Shown here one piece after another: positions 8,761-17,403 of a DNA stretch of 64,000 bases. This stretch comes from Oleispirillum sp965228165 (GTDB taxonomy: Bacteria > Pseudomonadota > Alphaproteobacteria > Rhodospirillales > Rhodospirillaceae), in NCBI GenBank assembly GCA_965228165.1, contig CBDDHB010000003.1, positions 186,001 through 250,000 of the forward strand, written 5' to 3'. The notes under the pieces were generated by a model. The model had not been told where the DNA came from, ran no database searches, and saw only the letters and a list, made by a program, of their open reading frames with translations. A program made the translations under genes and the position numbers. The stretch's first letter is position 1. Each line of letters starts with the position of its first letter.

Positions 8761-9254
8761 ACAGCATGGAACTGTTTCTCGCCCACGCGCTGCGCCTGGA
8801 AGAGGACTCCGCCATCAATTACGACGAGATGGCCAACGCCCTCGACGCCCACCACCGGGGCGAGGTCTCGCGCCTGTTCCGCAAGATGGCGCATTACAGC
8901 CGCCTGCACCTGGCCGAGGTGGAACGCCGCGCCGCCGGTCTGGTTCTGCCTCGCCTGAAGACCTGGGAATACCAGTGGCCCGGCGACGACAGCCCGGAGA
9001 ACGCTCCCGCCGACGAGGCCGACTACGCGATGAACGAACGCGACGCCCTGCTACTCGCCCTGAAGGGGGAAAAAGGGGCGCTCGCCTTCTACGCCTCGGC
9101 CGCCGAGAACGCCGCCGACGCGGCGGTCTCCGATCTGGCCAGGGAATTCGTCGCCGAGGAAAGCGAACACGTCGCGATTCTGGAAGACTGGCTGGCCCGC
9201 ACCCCGGATACCGGCCCCGGCGACGACCCCGATCCGCCGGTCGCCGTCGCCTAG
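8757..9254 (+). CDS. Ferritin-like (rubrerythrin-type) domain protein
   Basis: A 165-residue helical protein in the ferritin-like superfamily, translationally coupled to korB by an ATGA overlap. Carboxylate and His residues suited to a di-iron site occur in pairs across the four helices: E/D in LRLEEDSAINYDEM (15-28), E and H in HLAEVERR (near 46-50), E in ALKGEKGALAFYASAAE and E-E-H in EESEHVAILEDW (near 134-145). It lacks a C-terminal rubredoxin domain. Linkage to korAB suggests it protects the oxygen-sensitive iron-sulfur enzyme or manages its iron or peroxide, but this is inferred. A membrane or encapsulin link was not seen. Confidence 0.8.
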   Translation: MNSMELFLAHALRLEEDSAINYDEMANALDAHHRGEVSRLFRKMAHYSRLHLAEVERRAAGLVLPRLKTWEYQWPGDDSPENAPADEADYAMNERDALLLALKGEKGALAFYASAAENAADAAVSDLAREFVAEESEHVAILEDWLARTPDTGPGDDPDPPVAVA

Positions 9255-9302
9255 GGCACGTCGTTATACTTTCCAGCCCTTTCAACGAGGGAGACGCTCG
9301 CC

Positions 9303-9662
9303 ATGCTTGGCGCCGTCACGCTGCTGCTGTCCTGCCAACTGGCCGGAGAGATTCTGACCCGACTGCTCGATCTGCCGGTCCCGGGCCCGGTGCTGGGGAT
9401 GGTCTTCCTGTTTCTCATCCTGTGCGCGCGCGGACGGGTGTCGCAGCCGGTGGAGCGCGTCACCGGCGCCCTGCTCGATCACCTGTCGCTGCTGTTCGTG
9501 CCCGCCGGAGTGGGGGTGGTGCGCTATGCGCAGCGCATCGAACAGGAGTGGCTGGCGATCTCCCTGTCGCTGATCGGCGGCACCGTCGTCGCCATCGCCG
9601 TCACCGCCTGGGTGGCGCAACGCCTGATGCCGCCGCTCCACCGCGACGGGAAGGCGGAATGA
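9303..9662 (+). CDS. CidA/LrgA family holin-like membrane protein
   Basis: A 119-residue membrane protein with four hydrophobic segments. The family hallmarks are present: CQLAGEILTRLLDLPVPGPVLGMVFLF near the N-terminus and LLFVPAGVGVV in the middle. LrgA/CidA proteins modulate murein hydrolase export or, in other work, metabolite (pyruvate) transport. The ATG follows a GAGGGAG site. Its stop overlaps the start of the lrgB homologue, the usual pairing. Confidence 0.92.
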   Translation: MLGAVTLLLSCQLAGEILTRLLDLPVPGPVLGMVFLFLILCARGRVSQPVERVTGALLDHLSLLFVPAGVGVVRYAQRIEQEWLAISLSLIGGTVVAIAVTAWVAQRLMPPLHRDGKAE

Positions 9663-10395
9663 TGGGCGACCCGACGATCAACGAACTGTGGGTCTATCTG
9701 GCCAGCGCTCCCCTGTTCTGGCTGACCTTGACCCTGGTGGTGTTCCAGGCGCTCGACTGGCTGTTCCGCAGAAGCGGACGCTTCCCCCTGCTCAATCCGG
9801 TGCCGTGGAGCATGCTGCTTCTGGGTGGCCTTCTGGTCGTCACGGGCACCTCGTACGAAAGCTATTTCGAGGGCGCGCAGTTCATCCATTTCCTGCTCGG
9901 CCCCGCCACGGTGGCTCTTGCGGTGCCGCTGTACCGCCAATTCGACGCGGTTCGCCGATCCCTCGCCGCGCTGGGCCTTTCGCTTCTCGTCGGCAGCGTC
10001 GTCGCCGCCGCCTCGGCGGTGGCGATCGCGGGCCATTGGGGGCCGAGCCCTCGACCCTGGTGTCGCTGTCGCCGAAGTCGGTGACCACGCCGATCGCCAT
10101 GGGGGTCTCGGAGAAACTGGGCGGCGTGCCGTCGCTGACCGCGATTTTCGTGGTCCTGACCGGCACAGTCGGCGCGGTCTGCGCCGCCTTCGTCTATCGG
10201 ATTCTGGGCATCCGCGATCCGCGCGCCATGGGCTTCGCCCTGGGGCTGGCCGCGCACGGACTGGGCACCGCGCGAGCCTTCCAATTCGGCGAGACGGCGG
10301 GTGCCTTCGCCGGCATGGCGATCGGCCTGAACGGCCTCGCCACCGCCGTCCTGCTGCCGATCCTGCTCCCCATTCTGCTGGGATTTTTCGTGTGA
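9659..10395 (+). pseudogene. LrgB family membrane protein, frameshifted
   Basis: Partner of the upstream LrgA-type gene. The first ~127 residues read in one frame up to AIAGHW. The family continues as GAEPSTLVSLSPKSVTTPIAM in the next frame, reaching a normal stop at 10395. The break lies in a five-G run at 10038-10042; a sixth G rejoins the frames cleanly and gives about 245 residues, close to the family's usual length. As written, the protein would stop near 10084. A base-calling deletion is the likely cause, but true inactivation cannot be excluded. The product is a multi-pass membrane protein acting with LrgA. Confidence 0.85.
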
Positions 10396-10405
10396 GCGCG
10401 TCCCC

Positions 10406-11118
10406 ATGACCGAGTCCGGCCTGCCCCTGGAAGGCGCGTTCCACCCGACGCGGAACCTCGAGATCGCCGCTTCGGCGGTAATCTTCCTGCATGGTTTCGG
10501 CGCATCCGGAGACGACCTGATCGACTTTTCCGGGTTCCTGGCGGGAAGCCTGCCCGACACCGTGTTCTATGCCCCCGACGCGCCGGAGCCCTGCGAGGTT
10601 TCGCCCTTCGGACGGCAGTGGTTCAGCATGGACGACCACGACCCCGGCCTTCTGCGCCGCGCCCCCGCACCCTGCCTCGGGCGCTGGAAGACCTGTATTG
10701 CGGCGTCGAAATGGCGGCGGCGCGCCTGGATTCCTTCATCGACGCGGTGATGGCGCGCCACGGTTTCGGGCCGGATCGCGTCGCCCTGGTGGGTTTCTCG
10801 CAAGGGACGATGATGGCCCTGCACGTCGCCCTGCGCCGCCTGCCGGAACTGGCCGCCGTGGTCGGATTTTCCGGCGCGCTGGCCGAGGAAAGCCGCCTGG
10901 CCTCGGAAATCCGGGCGCGCCCGCCGGTGCTGCTGATCCACGGCGACGCCGACCCGCTGGTGCCCTTCGGCGCGATGTCGCTGGCCGCCCACGCCCTGGC
11001 CGCGAACGAGGTGCAAGTGCGCACCCACGCCTGCCACGGCCTCGGCCACGGCATCGACGGGCACGGCCTGTTCGTCGCCCGCGATTTCCTGTTCCACCGC
11101 ATCGGGGTTCCGCGATGA
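10406..11118 (+). pseudogene. Phospholipase/carboxylesterase family alpha/beta hydrolase, frameshifted
   Basis: An esterase of the YpfH/acyl-protein-thioesterase type. The start (10406) is ten bases after the lrgB stop. The N-terminal part has AVIFLHGFGASGDDL and PDAPEP. The C-terminal part, in another frame, has the nucleophile GFSQGTMMAL, acid HGDADPLVP and His in GLGHGIDGHG. The frames join at a five-C run (10662-10666); one extra C gives a continuous ~237-residue protein with all catalytic residues. The stop overlaps the following transporter start. A sequencing deletion is the simplest explanation; otherwise the gene is broken before its catalytic Ser. Confidence 0.85.
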
Positions 11119-11990
11119 ACCGCGACGCCGCGACCCGCCGCGCCACCCTGATCGGCGGCACCGCCATCCTGATGTTCTCCAGCCTCGCCCTTTTGGCGGC
11201 GATCAGCGGCCCGATTCCGCCCTTCCAGATGGTGGCGACGGCGTTTTCCGTCGCCTTCGTCATCGGGTTGATTCTGCCGCTGGCGCGCGGGCGTTCCCTG
11301 GCGCGGGTGTTCGCCCTGCCGCTTCCGGTCTGGGGTCTGGGGATTTACGGCCTGTTCGGCTATCACTTCGCCTATTTCACCGCGATCAAGCACGCGCCGC
11401 CGGTGGACGCCACCCTGATCAACTATCTTTGGCCGCTCTTGATCGTCGTCCTCTCCGCGCTGCTGCCGGGGGAACGCCTGCGCTGGTTCCACGTCGGCGG
11501 TGCGCTGGCCGGATTGGCCGGGTGCGCGATCCTGGTTCTGGGGGCGGAACGCGGCGCGGCAGGCGGCTCCGCCCTGGGGTACGGCATGGCGGCGGCGGCG
11601 TTGATCTGGTCGTCCTATTCGGTGATGAGCCGCCGCGTCGGCCACGTCCCCACCGACGCGGTGGGCGGATTCTGCGGCGCCACCGCCATCCTGGCGGCGA
11701 TCTGCCACATTGCCCTGGAAACCTGGGTATGGCCGGATGCCCGCGCCTGGGCCTGCCTGATCGGCATGGGGCTGGGGCCGGTGGGTCTGGCCTTCTTCAC
11801 CTGGGATCACGGGGTGAAACACGGCGACATCCGGGTGCTGGGGGCGATGTCCTATGCCGCGCCCTTGATGTCCACCGCCTGGATGATCCTGGCCGGATTC
11901 GGCCAAGCGAGCCCGCGCATCGGCCTCGCCTGCCTGCTGATCATCGGCGGGGCGTGCCTCGCGACGCGGGACTTCTGGCGTCGCCGTTGA
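11115..11990 (+). CDS. EamA/DMT family transporter
   Basis: A 291-residue inner-membrane protein with about ten hydrophobic segments in two repeats, the pattern of drug/metabolite exporters. The first EamA unit includes YHFAYFTAIKHAPPVDATLINYLWPL, and the second includes a SYSVMSRR segment and DHGVKHGDIRVLGAMSYAAPLMST. It resembles YddG-like aromatic amino-acid or metabolite exporters, but the substrate is unknown. It overlaps the upstream esterase stop (ATGA), so it is co-translated. The 3' end overlaps a convergent small membrane gene by 50 bp. Confidence 0.87.
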   Translation: MNRDAATRRATLIGGTAILMFSSLALLAAISGPIPPFQMVATAFSVAFVIGLILPLARGRSLARVFALPLPVWGLGIYGLFGYHFAYFTAIKHAPPVDATLINYLWPLLIVVLSALLPGERLRWFHVGGALAGLAGCAILVLGAERGAAGGSALGYGMAAAALIWSSYSVMSRRVGHVPTDAVGGFCGATAILAAICHIALETWVWPDARAWACLIGMGLGPVGLAFFTWDHGVKHGDIRVLGAMSYAAPLMSTAWMILAGFGQASPRIGLACLLIIGGACLATRDFWRRR

Positions 11991-12225
11991 GTCCCAGGTG
12001 CCGCAGCATCGCCCGTACGTTACAGATCAGATGGCCGATGAAGGCCGCGATGAACGCCCAACTGGCGTACAGGTGAATATCCTTCAGCCAGTGCTTCAGC
12101 AGCGATGGCGCACCGCCGGGCCCGCGCCCGCCGAACCCTCCCAGCCACAACCACAGGCCGGTCACCGTCAAAAGCAGCGTCGTCGCCAGCAAGGCCAGGG
12201 CCAACGGTCGTCTCCATGCGAGCAT
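11941..12225 (-). CDS. Small DUF4405-like membrane protein
   Basis: A 94-residue membrane protein with two clear hydrophobic segments: LALALLATTLLLTVTGLWLWL, and YASWAFIAAFIGHLIC in the second half. His residues at both ends of the second helix (HWLKDIHLYASW and IGHLICN) resemble the heme-ligand pattern of DUF4405/cytochrome b561-like proteins, so heme binding is possible. It follows the Met/Gly-rich periplasmic gene by 60 bp on the same strand and probably shares its transcript. It overlaps the convergent transporter by 50 bp, which is unusual but tolerable. Confidence 0.65.
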   Translation of the reverse strand: MLAWRRPLALALLATTLLLTVTGLWLWLGGFGGRGPGGAPSLLKHWLKDIHLYASWAFIAAFIGHLICNVRAMLRHLGLNGDARSPASRGTPRR

Positions 12226-12285
12226 TCTGCGTCCTCCCCCGAATGGCGGCGGCGGGGATGACCCCCGCCGCCCGTTCCGGAAACA

Positions 12286-12702
12286 TCACCGGCGCACCGG
12301 CATGCCGGTCGCCTTGCCGACCTCGACGGTGTTGACCAGGGAATTCTCCTTGGTGACGATCTGCGCCTCGTAGGTGTTGTTCTTGGTCTCGACGATCTTG
12401 CCGACCTTGAGGTTGTCGTTGCCCATCATGATCAGGTGCGCCTGCGCGATGATGCGGATCTGATCGACGCTGAGCACGCGGTTGGGGTCCTGCTTGCCCG
12501 CCATCATTCCCCAGCCGCCGCGCGGCCCGTGCATGCCGGCACGCATGCCGGCGCCCTTGCCGGGACCGCCCATCTGCGGGCATTGCACCGTCTGTCCGGT
12601 CGGGGCGGCTTCCGTGGTCTCGGCGAAAGCCCCCTGCGACAAGGCGAACCCGCCAGCGGTGAGGGCGCCGACCAACGCGATAGTCTTGAGCATGGTGTTC
12701 AT
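12286..12702 (-). CDS. Periplasmic protein with Met/Gly-rich segment, PepSY-like C-terminus
   Basis: A 138-residue exported protein. The signal peptide covers residues 1-27 (hydrophobic ALVGALTAGGFALS, Ala-Phe-Ala cleavage). A Met, Gly and Pro-rich region follows (near residues 42-68, with MGGPGKGAGMRAGM), a composition often linked to metal binding. The remaining 70 residues (ILSVDQIRII-like start, VGKIVETKNNTYEAQIVT) look like a small alpha-beta domain related to PepSY/YpeB units. It lies divergent from an OmpR-type regulator and a sensor kinase, so it is a likely target or sensory partner. The function is unknown; the start at 12702 is chosen because the signal peptide begins there. Confidence 0.7.
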   Translation of the reverse strand: MNTMLKTIALVGALTAGGFALSQGAFAETTEAAPTGQTVQCPQMGGPGKGAGMRAGMHGPRGGWGMMAGKQDPNRVLSVDQIRIIAQAHLIMMGNDNLKVGKIVETKNNTYEAQIVTKENSLVNTVEVGKATGMPVRR

Positions 12703-12915
12703 CTTCGTCTCCTTCGGTTTCATGGGAACGGGAAGCCCCCGTCCGATATCCCGATCAAACACCACGCCCGTCGCAGGAGCTCGCCGCGCCAAGGCGAAAA
12801 GTGTCGCGGAGTATGGCAAACCCCGCATCCGTTACATCTTGATACGATTTTTTTTCACGCGGAAACGTCATCCGCCCCTATTCTTGAAGCTGCAACGACC
12901 GCGCACGGATCGAAC

Positions 12916-13668
12916 ATGAGCGAAAAGACCCCGCATATCCTGATCGTCGACGACAACGCGGAAATCCGCGACTTGTTGAGCAAGTATCTGGCCCGCAACG
13001 GCCTGCGCGCCACCACCGCGTCCGGCGGAGCGGAGGCGCGCAAGGTTCTGGCGACGGCGGCGATCGACCTGATCGTGCTGGACATCATGATGCCGGGTGA
13101 GGACGGCCTGTCGGTCTGCCGCCACGTCCGCGAGAGCGGCGACACGCCGGTCATCCTGCTGACCGCGGTGGCCGAGGACACCGACCGCATCGTCGGCCTG
13201 GAGATGGGGGCCGACGACTACCTGACCAAGCCGTTCAATCCGCGCGAGCTGCTGGCCCGGATCAAGGCGGTCCTGCGCCGCGCCAACAGCCTGCCGCGCG
13301 CCGCCGCCGACGCCCAACCCGAGGAAACGGTAATCGGCTTCGGCGACTGGCGGCTGCGCGTCGACCGCCGCGAACTGGAAGACGCCAGCGGGCGGGTGAT
13401 TTCGCTCTCCACCGCCGAGTTCGCCCTGATCAAGGCCTTCACCGATCGTCCGCGCATGGTGTTGTCGCGCGACCAGTTGCTGGACCTGACCCAGGGCCGC
13501 GCCGCCAACGTCTTCGACCGCAGCATCGACAATCAGGTCAGCCGCCTGCGCAAGAAGATCGAACCCGACCCCAAGAACCCGACCCTGATCAAGACCGTCT
13601 GGGGCGGCGGCTACATGCTGAGCGTCCCGGTGGAACGCGGCCTGTCGCCTTCGCGGCGGGGCAAATGA
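12916..13668 (+). CDS. OmpR-family response regulator
   Basis: A 250-residue two-component regulator. The receiver domain (1-125) has the acidic pocket Asp12/Asp13, the phosphorylation site Asp56 in LIVLDIMMPG, a Thr in LLTAV and Lys106 in DYLTKPFNP. A winged-helix DNA-binding domain follows from ~140, ending with NQVSRLRKKIEPDPKNPTLI and a GGGYML wing. The next gene, a sensor kinase, begins inside the stop codon (ATGATG overlap). The 213-bp gap to the divergent periplasmic gene probably holds promoters for both. Confidence 0.93.
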   Translation: MSEKTPHILIVDDNAEIRDLLSKYLARNGLRATTASGGAEARKVLATAAIDLIVLDIMMPGEDGLSVCRHVRESGDTPVILLTAVAEDTDRIVGLEMGADDYLTKPFNPRELLARIKAVLRRANSLPRAAADAQPEETVIGFGDWRLRVDRRELEDASGRVISLSTAEFALIKAFTDRPRMVLSRDQLLDLTQGRAANVFDRSIDNQVSRLRKKIEPDPKNPTLIKTVWGGGYMLSVPVERGLSPSRRGK

Positions 13669-15173
13669 TGCGTTTTCGCCTGTACCCGCGCGGCCTGACC
13701 GGACAGTTGACCCTGCTGCTGCTGGCGGCCCTGGCGGTGGCGCAGGCGGTCGCCTTCCAGGTGATCCACGACGAGCGCAAGTTCGTGCAGCGCACCGTGT
13801 TCAAGTCCCAGGTTCTGGAACGGATCGCGGCGGCGAGCCGCCTGATTGCCGATTCGCCGGTGGACCTGCGGCCGCAGATGCTGCGTGCCCTACAGACCGA
13901 AGACCTCCGCTTCTGGATCGCCGCGTCGCCGCACCTGAAGGATTCCCCACTGGATGCGGAATCGCAACGCATCCATCGCCGTCTGTCGTCGCTGCTCGGC
14001 GCCGCCGAGGGCGATCTGCGTCTGCGCATCCAGACCGAACGGGAAAGCCTTCCGCCGACGCCGCACATGCTGGCGCCGCCGGACCTGGGGCCGCTGCCGC
14101 CCGACGACGAACGCGGTCGCGGACGCTCGTCCTGGCGGCGCTGCATCGACCCGAAGACCGGCTTCGTCGATATGGACTGCATGCACGCCTGGCGGGCGAT
14201 GCGTCCGCCGCAGCAGCGCAACAACCCCTTCGTCATCGCCGCCGCCGCATCGATGAAGCTGCCGGACGGCCTGTGGCTGAACGCCGAAACCAGCCTCGAC
14301 ATGCCACCCCTGGCCCTGGCGGTGCCGACCCTGGTCACCTTCGGCCTGTCGGCGGCGCTGATCGCGCTGGTGGCGGTGGTCACGGTGCGCCGCATCACCC
14401 GCCCCCTGAACCGTCTGGCCGCCGCCGCCGAAAGCCTGGGCCGGGGCGAATCGGTGCCCGACCTGCCGGTGACCGGCCCGGATTCCTTCCGCGCCACGAC
14501 CCGCGCCTTCAACCTGATGAACCGGCGGCTGCAACGCTTCGTCAGCGACCGCATGAAGTTCCTGGCGGCGGTTTCCCACGACCTGCGCACGCCGTTGACC
14601 AGCCTGCGCCTACGCGCCGAATTCATCGAGGAGGAGGAAACCCGCTCCCGCATGCTCGCCACCCTGGACGAAATGACCCAGATGGTCGATGCGGTGCTGG
14701 CCTTCGTGCGCGAGAACACCCGCGACGAACCGACCGACCGCGTCGATCTCGCCTCGCTGGTGGAAAGCGTTTGCGACGACTTTTCCGACCTCGGCCTGCC
14801 GGTGACCATGGACCCGCCGCCCGCCGGGTTGCCGGACGCCATCCCCTGCCGCCCGTTGTCGGTCAAGCGCGCCCTGCGCAACCTGATCGACAACGCGGTC
14901 AAATACGGCGCCCGAGCGGCGGTCTCGATCGAGGTCGGCGACGGCGGCGTGTTCATCCACATCGACGACGCGGGCCCGGGAATCGCCGAGGCGGACATCG
15001 ATCGCGTCTTCGACCCCTTCGTCCGGCTGGAAGTCTCGCGCAACCGCAGCACCGGCGGGGTCGGCCTGGGGCTGTCGATCGCCCGCTCAATCGCCCAGGC
15101 CCACGGCGGCGGCATCGCGGCGAAAAACCGCGCGGAAGGCGGCCTGCGAATGACCCTGCACCTGCCGCTTTGA
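13665..15173 (+). CDS. Sensor histidine kinase
   Basis: A 502-residue inner-membrane kinase. The first transmembrane helix covers residues ~12-32, a periplasmic domain runs to ~215, and the second helix is VPTLVTFGLSAALIALVAVV. HAMP follows (RRITRPLNRLA). The H-box is SHDLRTPLT with the phosphorylated His at residue 305. The catalytic domain has NLIDNAVKYG, DAGPGI and GVGLGLSIAR boxes. The periplasmic part contains a Pro-rich stretch and a CIDPKTGFVDMDC segment with two Cys that could form a disulfide or bind a ligand. The signal is not known. It is coupled to the regulator upstream. Confidence 0.93.
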   Translation: MMRFRLYPRGLTGQLTLLLLAALAVAQAVAFQVIHDERKFVQRTVFKSQVLERIAAASRLIADSPVDLRPQMLRALQTEDLRFWIAASPHLKDSPLDAESQRIHRRLSSLLGAAEGDLRLRIQTERESLPPTPHMLAPPDLGPLPPDDERGRGRSSWRRCIDPKTGFVDMDCMHAWRAMRPPQQRNNPFVIAAAASMKLPDGLWLNAETSLDMPPLALAVPTLVTFGLSAALIALVAVVTVRRITRPLNRLAAAAESLGRGESVPDLPVTGPDSFRATTRAFNLMNRRLQRFVSDRMKFLAAVSHDLRTPLTSLRLRAEFIEEEETRSRMLATLDEMTQMVDAVLAFVRENTRDEPTDRVDLASLVESVCDDFSDLGLPVTMDPPPAGLPDAIPCRPLSVKRALRNLIDNAVKYGARAAVSIEVGDGGVFIHIDDAGPGIAEADIDRVFDPFVRLEVSRNRSTGGVGLGLSIARSIAQAHGGGIAAKNRAEGGLRMTLHLPL

Positions 15174-15251
15174 ACTTCGGACCTTGAAGTCTTTGCGTTT
15201 TATGCCTTCATAGGGGGGAATCCTTCCCTTCCCCTTTCGGGATGTCACGCC

Positions 15252-16103
15252 ATGGACGTATCCGGCCTTTTCGACCAGAAGACCCTGTCGCAGACCGCGC
15301 AGGCGGTGATCGACATTCTCACCTCCTATGGACTGTCGGTGATCGGCGCCACCCTTATCCTGATTCTCGGCTGGATGGCGGCGGGGGCGATTTCCGGCAT
15401 GGTCGGGCGCAGCCTGAACCGCATCGGACGCATCGACGACATGCTGCGCGGTTTTCTGGCCAGCCTGACCCGCTATTTCATCCTGGCGCTGACGATCATC
15501 GCGGTTCTGGGGCAGTTCGGGGTGCAGACCACCAGCCTGGTGGCGGTCCTGGGCGCCGCCGGTCTGGCCATCGGCCTAGCGCTGCAAGGCACCCTTTCCA
15601 GCCTGGCGGGCGGCGCGATGCTGCTGCTGTTCCGCCCCTTCAAGGTCGGCGACTTCATCGAGGCCTCGGGCCATGCCGGCACGGTCAAGGCGCTGACCCT
15701 GTTCACCACCGAACTCGCCACCCCCGACAACGTCCGGATCATCGTCCCCAACGCCGACCTGTGGGGCAAAGCGATCAAGAATTTCAGCGCCAACCCGACG
15801 CGGCGCATGGACCTGACCATCGGACTGTCCTATGCCGACGACATCGAAGCCGCGCTGGCGGCGTGCCGCGACGTCGCCGCGGCGGACCCCCGCGTTCTGG
15901 CCGACCCCGCCCCCCTCGCCTTCGTCGCCGAACTGGCCGACAGTTCCGTGAATATCGGCCTGCGTCTGTGGTGCGAAGGCGCGGAGTATTGGAACGTCCG
16001 CTGCGACACGATCAAGGCGCTGAAACAAGCCTTCGACCGTAACGGCCTGACCATTCCCTTCCCGCAGCGCGACGTGCGGATGATCCCGACCCAGGAAAAC
16101 TGA
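15252..16103 (+). CDS. MscS-family small-conductance mechanosensitive channel
   Basis: A 283-residue MscS homologue, an osmotic safety valve in the inner membrane. Three transmembrane segments fill residues ~18-110. The pore-lining third helix is seen in VAVLGAAGLAIGLALQGTLSSLAGG, with the Ala/Gly packing pattern of MscS. The beta domain begins with RPFKVGDFIEASGHAGTVK and the alpha/beta cytoplasmic domain follows to the end. The length matches E. coli MscS. It stands alone after the two-component genes. Confidence 0.94.
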   Translation: MDVSGLFDQKTLSQTAQAVIDILTSYGLSVIGATLILILGWMAAGAISGMVGRSLNRIGRIDDMLRGFLASLTRYFILALTIIAVLGQFGVQTTSLVAVLGAAGLAIGLALQGTLSSLAGGAMLLLFRPFKVGDFIEASGHAGTVKALTLFTTELATPDNVRIIVPNADLWGKAIKNFSANPTRRMDLTIGLSYADDIEAALAACRDVAAADPRVLADPAPLAFVAELADSSVNIGLRLWCEGAEYWNVRCDTIKALKQAFDRNGLTIPFPQRDVRMIPTQEN

Positions 16104-16122
16104 CGAACGACGGGATTCTTCC

Positions 16123-16917
16123 GTGCCGCACGCCATCCATGCCGCCGTGGTCGTTCCCACCTTCAACAACGCGGGCGAACTCCGCCGCGCCGTGGATGGC
16201 GTGCTGGCCAGCGCTCGGGCGGCGCGGGTGGATTTCGGCCTCGATCTGGCGCTGGACGCGGCGCTGGCGGACGACGCCTCCGCCGACGAAAGCGCGGCGA
16301 TCGCGCAAGACATCTCCCGCTCATCCCTGCCGGAAGGAACGCGCGTCCTGACCGTGCGCAACGCCGAAAATCGGGGAGCGGGGCCGGCCCGCAACGCGGG
16401 CGTCGCGGCGACCGACGCCGATTTCCTGTTTTTCCTCGACGCCGACGACGAATTCCTGCCGCCGCACATCGGTCTGTGCCTGACGGCGCTGCTGTCCGAT
16501 CCCGCGATCGGCTATGTCTGGGGACGGCGCGACTGGGATCTGCCGGTTCACGACAGTTGGCGCGACCGCCTGGACCAGTCGAGCGTGATGAACCTGTGCG
16601 TGCGCCGCCCCTGGCACGACCTGATCGGCGGCTTTCCCGAGCATCCGGACTATCGCGGCCACGGTTACGAGGATTGCGTCTATCGCATCGTCTTGCGACG
16701 GCTGGCGCGCGGTCGCCCCATCCCCGAAATCACCACCCGGGTTCACTTACGCGACGACAACGCGCTGGCCCGTCAGCGCGCCAAGTTCGCCGCGAATTTC
16801 GAGGACTGGCGGGCCGAGGACGACGACCGGCAGCCGACCCCGGCGATGATCGCCGACCTGGAGGCGCGGCTGGAGGCGGCGCGCCGGGTGCGCGAGGCGT
16901 TCCTGTCGCCGCAATGA
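16123..16917 (+). CDS. Glycosyltransferase family 2 protein
   Basis: A 264-residue GT-A fold glycosyltransferase starting at GTG (16123). The N-terminus VVVPTFNNAGELRRAVDGVL is the GT2 nucleotide-binding start. A metal-binding acidic motif appears in FFLDADDEFLPP (near 107-118), and the ENRGAGPARNAGV block (near 86) is typical of the family. A probable catalytic acidic region is HGYEDCVYRI. No membrane segment is present. Acceptor and sugar are unknown. It lies near rfbD-rfbB, which make dTDP-4-keto-6-deoxy sugars, so a role in surface polysaccharide is possible. It converges with the DUF6314 gene four bases away. Confidence 0.85.
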   Translation: MPHAIHAAVVVPTFNNAGELRRAVDGVLASARAARVDFGLDLALDAALADDASADESAAIAQDISRSSLPEGTRVLTVRNAENRGAGPARNAGVAATDADFLFFLDADDEFLPPHIGLCLTALLSDPAIGYVWGRRDWDLPVHDSWRDRLDQSSVMNLCVRRPWHDLIGGFPEHPDYRGHGYEDCVYRIVLRRLARGRPIPEITTRVHLRDDNALARQRAKFAANFEDWRAEDDDRQPTPAMIADLEARLEAARRVREAFLSPQ

Positions 16918-16920
16918 ATC

Positions 16921-17403
16921 TCAGACGGTGGTCTTGATCCGGCGATAGACGGAATGGCTGACGTAGTCCTTTTCCGGGCCGCAGACGGTGTAGGTGACGT
17001 CGAACTCGTCCTCGGTTTCGAAACAGAACATCGCCTTGTAGGTATCGCGCAGGCAGAAGTGGGTGTCGCCGGAGCAGAGCGGCCAGTCCGCCTCCGGATC
17101 CGCCGGGAACAGAATATCGACGAAGTGCTTGCCGTCGTTGGGGCCGTCGGCGAACAGCACCTCGATGCGGTCCTCGTTGAGCAGATAGGTGTGGCGGCGT
17201 TCGCCCTGCATGCTCTGTCCGTCGTTGAGCACCAGAACGCCTTCTTCCGCATAGGCCAAGGTCGTCGCATCGACCCGGACGAAACCGGCGGTGCCGGAGA
17301 ACCGGCCCTTCGGACGGATTTCCCGTTCGATCATCCAGTTGCCTTCCAGCAGGGCGAAAACCCGGTCGGCCAGAGGCGGGCGAGTCGTCTGCGATTGGGT
17401 CAT
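16921..17403 (-). CDS. DUF6314 family protein
   Basis: A 160-residue protein of the DUF6314 family, predicted to form a small beta-barrel resembling lipocalins. Recognisable parts are FALLEGNWMIEREI, GTAGFVRV, LAYAEEG and GPEKDYVSHSVYRR near the C-terminus. No signal peptide is present. Its start codon overlaps the stop of the upstream flavin monooxygenase (ATGA), so the two are translationally coupled. The function of the family is unknown; the coupling suggests that it serves the monooxygenase reaction, for example by binding its substrate or product. Confidence 0.82.
   Translation of the reverse strand: MTQSQTTRPPLADRVFALLEGNWMIEREIRPKGRFSGTAGFVRVDATTLAYAEEGVLVLNDGQSMQGERRHTYLLNEDRIEVLFADGPNDGKHFVDILFPADPEADWPLCSGDTHFCLRDTYKAMFCFETEDEFDVTYTVCGPEKDYVSHSVYRRIKTTV

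Noticed and set aside
10038..10042. Programmed ribosomal frameshifting in lrgB
   Set aside because: No slippery heptamer or conserved shift in this family; several unrelated genes share similar breaks, which points to base-calling errors.
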